Source: Parasponia andersonii (taxonomy: Eukaryota > Streptophyta > Magnoliopsida > Rosales > Cannabaceae). From it: 64,000 nt of DNA. The position numbers and the translations under genes were made by a program. The DNA lies in NCBI GenBank assembly GCA_002914805.1, contig JXTB01000041.1, forward strand, positions 813,794 through 877,793. Direction: 5' to 3'. The notes beneath the pieces are model-generated. The model ran no database searches, was not told the origin of the DNA, and worked only from the letters and a program-made list of their open reading frames with translations. The stretch's first letter is position 1, and each line of letters opens with the position of its first letter. Shown piece after piece: positions 35,615 through 47,297 of the stretch.

Positions 35615-35645
<31 letters not shown>
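35615..35645. repeat. (TA)n microsatellite in the PSY 3' region
   Basis: About 15 TA repeats begin roughly 30 bp after the PSY stop codon, probably within the 3' UTR. The run is absent from the sister unit, which lacks this part. Confidence 0.7.
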
Positions 35646-38600
35646 TTATCTATATAAATACATGTAACAGACGTACTACTTACTCCCACTGGCTTCCCCT
35701 CTCTCTCCCTATGCAGAGGTTTTGGTAAATTTCATATGATGGGACATGTGATCGATGTTATTCTAATTAGTTAATGAATGTTTACATATTACTAGTAGTA
35801 CCTGTATTTGTATAATATCTCTACGTGGGTATGTAGTACCGAGGCATTAAAGTATGAGCGTACCAACCACTTTTATTTTCCATCATAAATATCAGTTCTA
35901 TTTTGTTATAAGATACTTATTAATGGGTCAATATTTATAATTCAATAAGAGAGTTTAATCTTTGTCAGGAACCGACCATTTTTAAGATTCTGAATTTTGA
36001 TATCGATCATAAGTGTTAAAAGCATTATATATTAGTTTTACCACATAGGGTTGGCAACCCAAAAGGCCAATGCTCATGTTGGTGTGCGGTAAAAGGATTG
36101 CCGTATAGTTTCAAGATAATTTGGAACATAGAAAAGACACTGGGAACAAATTTGTTCGGATTTGTTTGTTTAAACGTTTCACCATAATGTTATGTTCCCT
36201 TTTTCCTTCTCTTGCCTGATTTGTTCTTTTTTTTTCCCCCACATGCCGCTATATGAGACCTGCAGATTGATATTCTTATAATATGGATAGATACAGTGTG
36301 ATATGTAGGGCCAATCTAAATATGCACAATATATATCGATAGGACATCACTTCGAGTACAGCCCATCCCCCTAAACAGATATTGTCTTTCTTTTTGTACA
36401 GCCTAATTGTTGCATGAGTCAAGTTCCACTCTTTAATCTTTGGTCCTAAAAATTTCCAACTTATCTGCATTAAAATCTTGGAAAATGTTAATTTTTTTTT
36501 CACTGTTATTACGCTTTGGAATTGGGATTTTCTTTGTTTGAATTATCAAATGTTTGACTATCGAGTGACTTAGAGAATTGGGATTTTGGAACTGCAAGAG
36601 CCAGATATGTTTGTTTGCTTTTATACACTTTGAGCTTTGTTGTTGACACTAACATTTATAAATGAGGTGCCCATCAACCCAAAAGGCATAGCTCTTCTTC
36701 CCATTTCTTTTAGTCACTAGTGAATGGTGTTTATTTCTGGTTAAACTCTTGCTGATTTCAAACTCTAGTCTTCTGAAGAAAGACAATGAAATATACCCAC
36801 TAGTGTTTGCTTTACCATTTTTATTTATTTATTTATTTATTTCCATTAGCTTTTATCCAATAAATAATATAACTAGGCCATGCTTTGCATGTCTGACATT
36901 ACATAGTGTATGACATCAAATTACCACAAATATTTTCCTCTGTATCTGCTCAACTTTGGTTTCTCCATTGGTTTTAGTGACATGTAGGAAAGAATAGAAC
37001 ATAAGAATATAGAAACATAGGTGCAAAATATTTTTATTTCGAGTCAATTTAAAACAGAGGAAAAACAATTGTATTCTGATGCTCCCACGTAATTATGATC
37101 TCATAAGACATCAGTTGCTAACAGTGATTTTTTTTTTTTCACCCACAAACAATTTGGGCTTACAAAATGATTGCAAACGGAATGGATAGAAGTAATACGA
37201 CACAAACCTTAAAAAACGACATCAAATATAGAAAGGGCAATTATCGCAGATATGACATAGTCCATAAAACGAGAAAAGAAAGCATAACATCCAAAAACGA
37301 TCTGAACACGTAAATGACAATCATACCAGAAAACGACATGAGCTAGAAAAATACAACATAATATAACAAAACCAACATGAATACTAGATACGACAACAAT
37401 TTAATAAAAATGAAAATAATACAGTAAACGGCATCATCCATGAAAACTACAATAATAGGAAACTACAATAATTTCAAAATACGGCACGACCCGTCCAAAC
37501 AATCTTTGAACTGCAGAAGAAAAAAGAGAACAAATTTTCTAAGGACACCAACATTAGAAACGGCAATAATGTCAATTAACAGGACTTAGGAAGACCTTTC
37601 GTTCTGTCCGATCCTTGAATTGATTATACAGTTTCGATTAGTTTTCTTTTTAATTTTGATTTCGACTGTAGCACACTGCGTTTGTCTCCACTACTAGATT
37701 CCCTTCTCTCTTTGCAGAGGTTTTGTTAATCTCATATATTGATGAGAGCTTGTTATGGTATTCTAAATTAATTAATGAATGTCTACATGCATTATTAGTA
37801 GGGACTGAAATCTCAAAAGTATTACAAGTATTTGTATAATAACTCTTCATGGGTATGTAGTACCAAGGCATAGTATGAGGATACCACTTTTGTGTTTCCA
37901 ACTTACATATATTATATATCAGTTCTATTTCAATATTAAACATTTATTTAATGGGTGGATTTTTATAATTGAATAAGAATAGCGGGCTTAGCTGCTGTTT
38001 TCAAGTTGAAGATTGTTTAATATTGGTCCGGAACTCACGACTAGTTTTAGTTTTAACCTTCTGAATTTTGATACCGATCATTAAGTATTAAAGCATTATT
38101 ATTTTACTACATAGTTGGGAACCCAAAAGGCCAAAACTCATGTTGGTGCGGAGTAAAAGGACTGTCCTATAGTTGTATGATAAATTTGGAAGAGAAAAAG
38201 GACACTACGAATAAATTTGAAGGATATTTGTTTGTTTGAACTTTTGCTAAACATGTGAATGTGATGTTCCTTTTCTCCCTTTCTTGCATGAATTTTTTCC
38301 CCGCATGCCGCTGTATGATACCCGTACATTGATATTCTTATCATATTTTATGGATAGATATACTCTGATTATGTGGGACCCGATCTAAATGTACAAAATA
38401 TACATATCGATGGGACATCACTTCTAGTGCAGCCCACCCCCCTAAGGATATTGCCTTTCTTTTGTACAGCTCAATAGTTGCATGAGTCAAGTTCCACTCT
38501 TTAATATTTGGTCCAAAAAAGTTCAAGTTATCTGCATTAAAAATCTTTGAAAACGTTTTTTCTTTTATAAAGTGGATTTTTATAAAAGCTTTGACTGGTA

Positions 38601-38999
38601 AATTGCTTAGAGAATTGGGAATTCGAAACTACAAGGGCCAGATATGTTTGTTTCCTTTTAGAGACACTTTAAGCTTTGTTGTTGATGATTACCAAAAAAA
38701 AAAAAAGAAGAAAAATCCCCTTTTTGTTGACTCTTGAGATTTATAAATGAGGTGACCACCAACCACAAAGCATTATAGTTCTTATTAGTTTGATTACCAG
38801 GGAAGGGTTGTTTCTGGTTAAACTCTTGCTACTTGCAAATTTTACTTTTTAAAGAGGAACAATGAAAGACACCCTTTGGTTTTTCCTCTTTCCTTTTCAA
38901 TTTCCTAAATAATAAAAGTATAAAACTAGGCCATGCTAATTTGTTTGAGAAATGTATATGTGCTTCGAAAGAGTTTGCATCAAAGAATAGAACATAAGG

Positions 39000-39124
39000 C
39001 TTGAGGGATGTATGTGTGAGTTTGGGGAGTCAGGAGTTCAAATCTTAGTAGAATGTGTGTGTTATTTCTTTTTAAATTTGTAATAAATGATATCATTAGT
39101 TAAATCCCACTTTTTAAAAAAAAA
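39000..39124 (+). mobile_element. tRNA-derived SINE, copy 3
   Basis: A diverged copy of the SINEs at 4410 and 4570. It has a box B-like GGAGTTCAAATCTTAG (39033), then AATTTGTAATAAATGA, ATCATTAGTTAAATCCCA and an A-rich tail. It sits in unit B of the PSY-region duplication. Unit A at about 36975-37020 reads AGAATAGAACATAAGAATAT straight through, which is the empty site. The insertion therefore came after the duplication. AATAGAACATAAGG on the left and AATAGAAATATAGG on the right may be the target duplication. Confidence 0.75.
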
Positions 39125-39550
39125 AATAGAAATATAGGTTCAAATTACTTTTCCGAGATTATTCTAGTCAATTTAAAACAGTATAACCAGGGAAAGAAAA
39201 AATAAATAAATAAATAAGCAAAACGACACCAATTTGGGAAACAACAAAAACTTTAACGACGACATCAGAATAAAAGGACTCTGATTGCGTATGCGATCAT
39301 ATGACATAGTCCATAAAACGACAAAACAGTGCATAAACGACAATACTATCGAAAAACAACATGAGCTGCAAGAAGACCTAAGAAACGACAATAATTCGGA
39401 AGACGGCGTCCATGCATGGAAACAATCGCTGAACTGAAGAAAGAGAATAAAATTTTCAAAGGACAGCAACAATAGACACTGCAGTAATGTCGATTACTTC
39501 GGACTTAGGAGCGCCTTTCATTCTATCTGAGCCTTGATTATACAGTTCTT

Positions 39551-39806
39551 CTTCCAGATTGCTTGCAACATTAAGCATAGCATTCGAGGCCAAAAAAAGG
39601 TGGTAATTATTGAACGAAAACTGCAAATTAATATTTCCAAGATTACTCTTTGAGTCACCTAAACCAAAGAGTACTACATGATCAAGGTATGGGACATGTA
39701 CAATTACGTTATACAGATACCAAGTGATCTAGACGAACACTACATTCATTTTGTTTACTTTGCTATGTTGATTCCTATACATTGTCCGGAAGCCTTCAAA
39801 AACTTA
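39551..39806. other. Downstream flank of the PPH1 gene
   Basis: No gene. On the minus strand this is the 3' UTR/terminator side of PPH1. No further structure is seen. Confidence 0.5.
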
Positions 39807-42520
39807 TCAAGAAAGCAGGGTTGTCATCCAAACTCCAAGCGACACGATCCCAATGGTGGCTAAAGCTTGGCCTAATTCGTAGACTAAGTTCTGTTCCTGA
39901 AGCGGCAAATTTCGCCAATCTGTTCGCCTACACCATATTTCAACAGCAAGTAATTAGAAAATAGTAAATGAACATGGCTAAAGCAAAACGGTGCATGTGT
40001 ACAAATAGGTACGTACCCCAAATCAGCAATGACAATACTGACATTATCTTGTGTGCGCCGATCCTATATCCATATAGTATTAAAAAACTTGGATCACCAG
40101 AATGAACAAAAAGAAGTATTAAAGAGAAAAAGGTTGTAATAATTTTTACCAGAGCAGCTTCAGCAAGCTTTTCACTAGCAAGCTGTAGCCAAAACAAAAT
40201 GGAGGTTAATTCTTTTTATAACTAACCAAAAACCCAACCGTGATAATAAGTTCAGTATCTCAGTTTGAAGATGTGACATTGTTCTACAAGTTATTTTGAC
40301 ATTGGCAATTGAAGGGTCAATACCTGAACGTCTCCATGTTGTCGAAGTTGATTCCTGACAAAAGCAACTGCCTCCGAGCTGAAAAATGGAGCAAAATTGT
40401 TTCAAGGAGACTCTCTTGAGAAAAATAAAATAGCCAAGAGTCAAGAGTTGGTCAAACAGACCTGTTTATGTAGTCCCACAAGCCATCAGATGCTAACAGT
40501 ACAAACTCTGCATCTGTACCGAGAGCCACTTGGAAAACATCTGGTGATGCTGTGACCAAATCTCCACTGAATTGTACACTGCCACAACATAAAATGGTTA
40601 AGAGTCATCTCTGAATTTTATATGAATTATAAAATGGTTAAGAGTCATCTCTGAATTTTATATGAATTACTACTCTTCATTTTCTAACAATATAAATCCA
40701 AGGCTTTTGTGTTGAGAATGTAACTTGACATACACTCCTACCTCCCTGTCACGTACAAGCACAATCGCGTTACTTACTTTGGGTTTCTTCATCTTGTGGG
40801 GAAACTATATAGAACTGACTGAGTTCATCACAGAAAAAACAAGTTACTAAGAAAAAATCTCAAGTAGTTACCTACCGAGAAACAAATTTTTCAGACCATC
40901 TCCCTTCTTCAACTCCTTTCGTCAGCATCCTATTCATATATTTTTAAAAAAAAAAATCATGAGAGGATGCATGTTGTGATGGGAATATTATAGTCTGCAT
41001 CAGATATTATCAGCAGAGATTAGAAGCACTAACTCATTTTTCTTTGTTTTGAACCTCTGGTCTCCGAAAGCACGAGACACAGCGATGTCTCCACAAATTC
41101 TTCCATTCACAATCTTTAGACATCAAACAAAAGTTACAACTAGCTTTTTTCATAGAATATGAACTTCATAGACAAGTCAACTATGATCTCAACGGGAAGC
41201 TTCAAGAACAAGAATAAATGAAGGATTTGTTGATGTGCTCAATGACTACAGAAACAATGACTCTGCCAATACAATGGAGAAACCAATGGAATCCAAGTAC
41301 AAATGTTGTTGTGGAGATAACGCAAAAGCATATGTGAATGTGATCTAGATAATCTGTGTGACATTCTTTAATATCTCTTTTAGCAGCAGTTTTCTACTCT
41401 ACAATTTACACAGAAGAAAGAATTAGAGAAAAATAAGTGTAGAGAAAAATTAAGAGAAGAAAAACACACCCATCCACCTGCTTCTCTGATCCTTCTGATT
41501 TCTTGAAGAGAGACCTTGTTGCTTCCATATGGTCGATGTGGATTGGTTAATACCTCTACTTCACCAGAACGAGATAGAACCTGCAATGAGCAAAGTCATC
41601 CAATCAAATATAAGTCACCATTTCGTTACCATTCTTAAACATCTGTTTACACTAATTTTGCATTGTCTATACATACCACACACGAATCACCAACGTGTGA
41701 AACGAACATCTTGTCGTTGCCAATGAATATAACAGTAGCTGTTGAGCCAGACTCATCTTCCTCTCCATTCAATTCAAGCCTTCACAACATATTAAACACA
41801 CCATCCTAATCCTTCGACTCATAACATTAAAAATAGTAACAATAGAAACACATAACGATCATTTTGAGACTATTAAAGTATTGATCTAACTTCTAAGGCC
41901 CAAAAAACTATTTTTTTTTTCGTTTTTACGATTTCTGTTTGTTGGGTTATCTTATATTACAACGTATATGTTGGATTTATTGCTTACCAAGTCAATAACT
42001 TCTGATCAACTTTTTGAAAAACCTCCTGAATAGCTTCTCTAATGGCGTTGAAATGCTTTTCAGTCAGTAACAGTCCACCTTGTAAAGCCGTACAAAACTC
42101 CTTGTATAGCTCATCCCTGTACAAAGTAACCCAATAAACAATCTAGAAAAACAAAACAAACATAATGACAACAATACTACAAAATTAACCTTATCCTAAT
42201 TACCTGAGAAAATTGACAGAGGAGGATCCACCATGGCCATCCAAGACAGCAGCAAATGAAAACCCATCAAGCCCATCTGAGCGTAGAACGACGTCGTCTT
42301 CCATCTCCTCTCGTGGGCCCTGCAAACTCGTCGAACCCCATCGGATACCGGCAACATCGGCCAACGGAGAAGACTGTGTATCGATGGCTATGGCGGAGCA
42401 AGTTCGGATTCTGGCTTTAACAGTTACGACATTTGATCTGTTGGGAGTGGACTTAAAGGAGTGGCAGTCCATGAATTTGGTGAGGAGGAACCTCTGTAGT
42501 TGTTGGCTTAACAAAGCCAT
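39807..42520 (-). CDS. PPH1: Thylakoid PP2C phosphatase PPH1/TAP38
   Basis: Dephosphorylates LHCII and so drives the return from state 2 to state 1 in photosynthesis; it acts at the stroma-facing thylakoid membrane. Eleven minus-strand exons: 42520-42204, 42116-41988, 41779-41677, 41580-41470, 41113-41034, 40929-40876, 40578-40462, 40378-40324, 40182-40150, 40063-40017 and 39927-39807. All have GT-AG borders and phases agree, giving 388 residues, the Arabidopsis length as I recall it. A Ser/Arg-rich transit peptide is followed by GPREEMEDD and [11 protein letters not shown] (metal-binding Asp/Glu), [26 protein letters not shown] and [14 protein letters not shown]-terminal membrane helix ([16 protein letters not shown]) ends the protein. 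In Arabidopsis the gene (At4g27800) follows ACBP2 and the EF-hand gene, as here. Confidence 0.95.
40590..40669. repeat. Exact 40-bp tandem duplication in PPH1 intron 6
   Basis: The unit TAAAATGGTTAAGAGTCATC... occurs twice without a difference (40590-40629, 40630-40669). In the gene's orientation it ends 11 bases before the acceptor of exon 7. It could duplicate branch-point sequence. Identity suggests a recent origin. Confidence 0.9.
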
Positions 42521-42802
42521 GATTTACTTGACCAGTAGTACCAGCTCTGCTACTGGACTGAGTTGGAGACCCGAGTTGGAGTTTCAGAGCATCAGGATGA
42601 ATAATGGGTGAGGCTGTTGGTTATGGATTGTGAAGGATAAGAGTGCGAAGCTCTGCCTCTAACCGATTTAACGGCTGGGATTTTTGCAATAAACCATCAA
42701 CTTTTTAAGCTCTGGTGTTGAAAATCTTGCCACGTGGCAGGACCCACCGTTTTGGTGGGACCAGAAGAAGCAGATGGCCTTTTTTAACCTGATCATACAT
42801 GG
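42521..42802. other. PPH1 upstream region
   Basis: Minus-strand promoter/leader of PPH1. The plus-strand CCACGTGGCAGG (about 42731-42742) contains a CACGTG G-box core, CCACGTGG, a common light- or ABA-related plant element. Its function here is inferred. Confidence 0.5.
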
Positions 42803-45800
42803 TTTTCTGCATGATGCATGGCTATGGTGCACCCGTCATTTTCTATTTTAATGTCTAACTAAAGTAACTCGAAAGGGCTTCAATGCAATAGCAAAGGGAA
42901 GAAAACAAGTTTTGGTTCATGGTAGTACAGTTCTTTTGGCTGAGAGCATGGTAGTACGCTTCTTACTTACAGTTACTTACAAGTAATTAGTATATCTTGC
43001 AATACACTAATACTTGGTGAATGCACTACAACTTCGCCCATCATGGGCACAAATTACAGAAGTAATCCAAGTACGTCACACATTGGCCATGGCAAAATGG
43101 ACATGACTAGTAGTGTTCTGGGTTAAATGACTTTTTTAGAGTATTTTGTGAGGCTTTTTTAAGACTATCAAAGTATTAGTGAAAAATAATCACCATATTA
43201 GTTACCGGTGGTTAGTCACTCACTAAATAAAATAGTCATTTTGAAAAATTAGTTCTAGAATAGTCATTTTTGCCCAAACTACTCTGTGTCATGTCCATTT
43301 CTGGTGGCTTTGAGCTTTAGTTGGGTTGAAGTAGGATTTCAGGGGTAGGCCAAAATCCAAATATGAAGTTACTAAATTACTAGTAATCCTCATGAACATT
43401 CACTCCCTTGGAGATTCGCCAAGCCCTGTTGTAAGATCAATTTAACCACAACCATATATGATTCTGATCCAAACTCCTGAGTTACGTCTCCACAAACAAT
43501 CCTATTAAAAAAAAAAAAAAAAACTCACTAGCAGTTCTATTATATCAGAAAGTAGACAGCTTTAACATGAAGAGCGAATTAAAGGAAAAGAGATTCTAAG
43601 CAGAGTCGAAAAAAACTAAACCTTCGAGACGCATCACAACATCAAATAGTTTTTTGCATGATGCATGGCTTGTTAGGATTTATGTCCTAAAAATATGTAT
43701 ATTTTGGATGTCTGCTGAATGAATAAAATGATATTTTTTTTATTTGAATTTGTACATAATTAGTATGTCTTTAAATATCAGAAAATCCTTAGTTTATTTA
43801 TATGACCACAAATTTAGTATATAAGTGTTATATATATGAGGATTAAATTTATGGATAATAAATTAAATATAGTCCGTAATAATTAATTAAAGTTTAGGAT
43901 CTTTAATTAAATATTATTAGTACAGTCCATTACCATTGAGAATGACATCACAATGGAAATACTTTATATAATTCGATTATGTAAGACTGAGCCAGACATG
44001 ATTTGAATTTCATATAAATTCCATTAACTGTTGAGAGTTCAAATAATGTCACTAAATGATCATATGTAGATCAATCTTAATTCTGAGTAGTTATAGACTC
44101 ATATTTATAACATTATATTCTTTGACATATTTATTAAAGTTTTGTTTCCTAAATAGACCGAAATACTTGTGTCCTGGAAGCATGATGAGATGAGTAACTG
44201 CAAATGTAGCTTACAGATATGAAATTCATTCCTTCCATTAGGAAGCTAGAAAGATGATTCTCTTGTGTATTGATTTAGGTCTTGAACAGTTTGAGTACTC
44301 AATTTATAATAGATTTATAAATTAATTGTTCATCAAAGAATCAATGGTACACACGGATAAAGATATAATTTGAGAGGTAAATAGAATATAACCTAGCTCC
44401 AATTGTCAATTGTCTATAGAGGATTGAACTACATGTAATGATTAAATCGACGGACTGTTTGATATTTTCTGAGTAAATTAATTCTGTAATTTCAAGAGTG
44501 CAATTTTAGATTTTTAATAGAGTAATACTGGAATTAATAAATTAAACAAATTAATTAAAGAGTTTAATTAATTGTCATAATTTATTGGAGCTTGAATTAC
44601 AAGTCTATAAGTCCCTAATTCCACCTTTTACAAACACTCTACTAGATATTACATTATTTCTGTTACTGCACACTTTGTTTAGATAAATAGTTTATCTATA
44701 TGTAATTAATAATTGTTATTAATTAATTAATTTAAATTTATGGAGAGATAAGTTTCCTAATTTGTTTAAATTTTNTATATATAAAGAAAACTCTAGCAAA
44801 AAAAGAAAGATACAACACATTACGTATTATTTTCTACAGAATCTTCATAAACTAGAGAATAAAAGAAGAGAGTCTTCTTATTCTTTATAGAATAAACTCT
44901 TGCAATCTTATGTATTGAGAAAATTGTAAGGGTCTAAAGTGTGAGTTTAAGAAATTATACGCAACACCCACACGTTCATCCAGTTGTGCTTGAAGCTTGA
45001 ATTAGAAGATCGTGGTTTAGAAGACAGTAATGTTAGGATCTACTGATAGGTTACAAAAGGTATTAGATCTATTTTCTTTGTTTGTTCCTATTTACTATGA
45101 ATTAATACTATGTACTCGTATAGTCAATTGTTTTAAGAAAATTTTTTATTATTCTTAGGTCAATCTTCCGCCGCAAAAATCGTTTTAAATCCAACATGAC
45201 TATGGTGCACCGGTCATTTTTTATTTTAATGTCCAACTAAAGTAACTCGAAAGGGATTCAATGCAATAGCAAAGGGAAGAAAACAAGTTTTGGTTCATGG
45301 TAGTACAGTTCTTTTGGCTGAGAGCATGGTAGTAAGCTTCTTACTTACAGTTACTTACAAGTAATTAGTATATCTTGCAATACACTAATACTTGGTGAAT
45401 GCACTACAATTTCGCCCATCATGAGCGCAAATTACAGAAGTAATCCAAGTACGTCACACATTGGCCATGGCAAAATGGACATGACTAGTAGTGTTCTGGG
45501 TTAAATGACTTTTTTAGAGTATTTTGTGAGACTTTTTTAAGACTATCAAAGTATTAGTGAAAAATAATCACCATATTAGTTACCGGTAGTTAGTCACTCA
45601 CTGAATAAAATAGTCATTTTGAAAAACTAGTTCTAGAATTGTCATTTTTGCCCAAACTACTCCGGGTCATGTCCATTTCTGGTGGCTTTGAGCTTTAGTT
45701 GAGCTGAAGTAGGATTTCAGGGGTAGGCCAAAATCCAAATATGAAGTTACTAAATTACTAGTAATCCTCATGAACATTCACTCCTTTGGAGATTCACCAA

Positions 45801-46034
45801 CCTCTGTTGTAAGATCAATTTAACCACAACCAAATATGATTCTGATCCAAACTCCTGAGTTACATCTCCACAAACAATCCTATTAAAAAAAATAAAAAAA
45901 AAAAGCTCACTAGCAGTTCTATTACATCAGAAAGTAGACAACTTTAACATAAAGAGCGAATTAAAGGAAAAGAGATTCTAAGCAGAGTCGAAAAAAACTC
46001 AACCCTCGAGACGCATCACAACATCAAATAGTTT
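42803..46034. repeat. ~850-bp tandem duplication, second copy split by a solo LTR
   Basis: Copy A (about 42803-43652) and copy B (about 43653-46034) are highly similar, from TGCATGATGCATGGCT to CATCACAACATCAAATAGTTT. Copy B is interrupted by the 1,526-bp LTR at 43671-45196. Copy B abuts the stop codon of the pTAC7-like gene (46034-46036), so the unit is that gene's 3' flank. Copy A is a displaced duplicate of it next to the PPH1 promoter. Confidence 0.88.
43671..45196 (+). mobile_element. Solo LTR, probably Ty1/copia
   Basis: Begins TGTTAGGATTTATGTCC and ends TTTAAATCCAACA. The terminal 11 bases form the inverted repeat TGTTAGGATTT/AAATCCAACA. Target duplications TGGCT (43666-43670) and TGACT (45197-45201) differ by one base. 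The uninterrupted sister copy at 42816-42830 reads ATGCATGGCTATGG, which confirms the insertion point. TATATATAAAG near 44776 is a TATA candidate, next to the single N. No internal coding region is present. Orientation is inferred from the TATA box. Confidence 0.88.
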
Positions 46035-46369
46035 CATGTAAATTCTTCTTTCAAATAAGAGGGCCCTGGCTTATATGGGTCAGTTTCAGCATAGGCCTCT
46101 GGTCTGTAAAACCCAGCATCATTCACTCGGTTACTGATCACATGAAGGATGGCTTTCTTGTGACCCCCATACTCATCTCTGTTCTTCACAATATACTCGG
46201 TGGCCTCAGCTGCTATCTCATTCACGAAATCGAATCGGTTATCCTCCGACAAAAGTAGCCTTTCAAGGTCCATTGTCAAGAGCTTTCCTCCTTCCTGTAT
46301 CTTCCTAACCTGCTCCTCCAGGAAAGGTACTCTTTCCAGGTTGTAATTCAACTTTTCATCCTTCTTTGT
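46034..46369 (-). CDS. PTAC7: Plastid nucleoid protein pTAC7-like, last exon
   Basis: A 112-codon terminal exon on the minus strand. It starts after the acceptor TTTTCAG at 46370 and stops with TGA at 46036-46034. The product contains VPFLEEQVRKIQEGGKLLTM, RLLLSEDNRFDFVNEIAAEA, YIVKNRDEYGG and NDAGFYRPEAYAETDPYKPG. I recognise this as the conserved C-terminal part of PLASTID TRANSCRIPTIONALLY ACTIVE 7, a component of the plastid-encoded RNA polymerase complex needed for chloroplast gene expression. The upstream exon(s), with the transit peptide, are not visible and may lie in the N gap at 46723-47297. The gene is therefore partial here. The name rests on remembered similarity. Confidence 0.75.
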   Translation of the reverse strand, partial: TKKDEKLNYNLERVPFLEEQVRKIQEGGKLLTMDLERLLLSEDNRFDFVNEIAAEATEYIVKNRDEYGGHKKAILHVISNRVNDAGFYRPEAYAETDPYKPGPSYLKEEFT

Positions 46370-46722
46370 CTGAAAATAGAGGAGGTTTTGGAATTTAGAA
46401 CTTAAATTTCAATTCAATACCCAGGTGCACATCATGAGTGTGATACTTAAGCTAGCAATCCCAATTCCCAATCCTGTATTTGGTTATTCATTTAGCTATC
46501 TTTTATTCTTTCTCAGTCCGATACAAGCAGCGTAGTGATGAGAAAGCACACCAAATGAATTATAGGGTAAAAGCTCCAACTGGGTTTGAACTTCTACATC
46601 CATAAACTCAGCAGAAAAAAAATTGAAACTCTATATCTAGCAAGCCATACATTATTTGGTTATTCATTTGGCTAATTTTCCTCAGTCTGATACTATTAGA
46701 GGAAAAGAAAAAAAAAAAAAAA
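46370..46722. other. Intron/flank between the pTAC7 exon and the gap
   Basis: The sequence upstream (minus strand) of the pTAC7-like exon is probably intron. A block ATTTGGTTATTCATTTRGCTA occurs twice (about 46480 and 46655), a short direct repeat. It ends in a poly(A) run at the gap edge. Confidence 0.5.
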
Positions 46723-47297
46723 NNNNNNNNNNNNNNNNNNNNNNNNNNNNNNNNNNNNNNNNNNNNNNNNNNNNNNNNNNNNNNNNNNNNNNNNNNNNNN
46801 NNNNNNNNNNNNNNNNNNNNNNNNNNNNNNNNNNNNNNNNNNNNNNNNNNNNNNNNNNNNNNNNNNNNNNNNNNNNNNNNNNNNNNNNNNNNNNNNNNNN
46901 NNNNNNNNNNNNNNNNNNNNNNNNNNNNNNNNNNNNNNNNNNNNNNNNNNNNNNNNNNNNNNNNNNNNNNNNNNNNNNNNNNNNNNNNNNNNNNNNNNNN
47001 NNNNNNNNNNNNNNNNNNNNNNNNNNNNNNNNNNNNNNNNNNNNNNNNNNNNNNNNNNNNNNNNNNNNNNNNNNNNNNNNNNNNNNNNNNNNNNNNNNNN
47101 NNNNNNNNNNNNNNNNNNNNNNNNNNNNNNNNNNNNNNNNNNNNNNNNNNNNNNNNNNNNNNNNNNNNNNNNNNNNNNNNNNNNNNNNNNNNNNNNNNNN
47201 NNNNNNNNNNNNNNNNNNNNNNNNNNNNNNNNNNNNNNNNNNNNNNNNNNNNNNNNNNNNNNNNNNNNNNNNNNNNNNNNNNNNNNNNNNNNNNNNN
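46723..47297. other. Assembly gap (575 N)
   Basis: A run of N starts directly after an A-rich stretch. Reading frames reported through it are artefacts. Missing exon(s) of the pTAC7-like gene may lie here. Confidence 0.99.

Larger units (their letters stand above)
33513..39550. repeat. Decayed tandem duplication of the PSY gene neighbourhood
   Basis: Unit A runs from about 33513 to 37635 and unit B from about 37636 to 39550. Paired landmarks: GATTTCGGCTGTAGCCCACTG (33527) with GATTTCGACTGTAGCACACTG (37659); GCAGAGGTTTTGGTAAA (35714) with GCAGAGGTTTTGTTAAT (37717); the ACATGCCGCTATATGA block (36241) with GCATGCCGCTGTATGA (38302); GGACTTAGGAAGACCTTTCG (37581) with GGACTTAGGAGCGCCTTTCA (39497). 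Unit B goes directly from the 33.56-kb landmark to the 35.69-kb landmark, so it lacks about 2.1 kb that in unit A includes the whole PSY gene. Confidence 0.75.
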
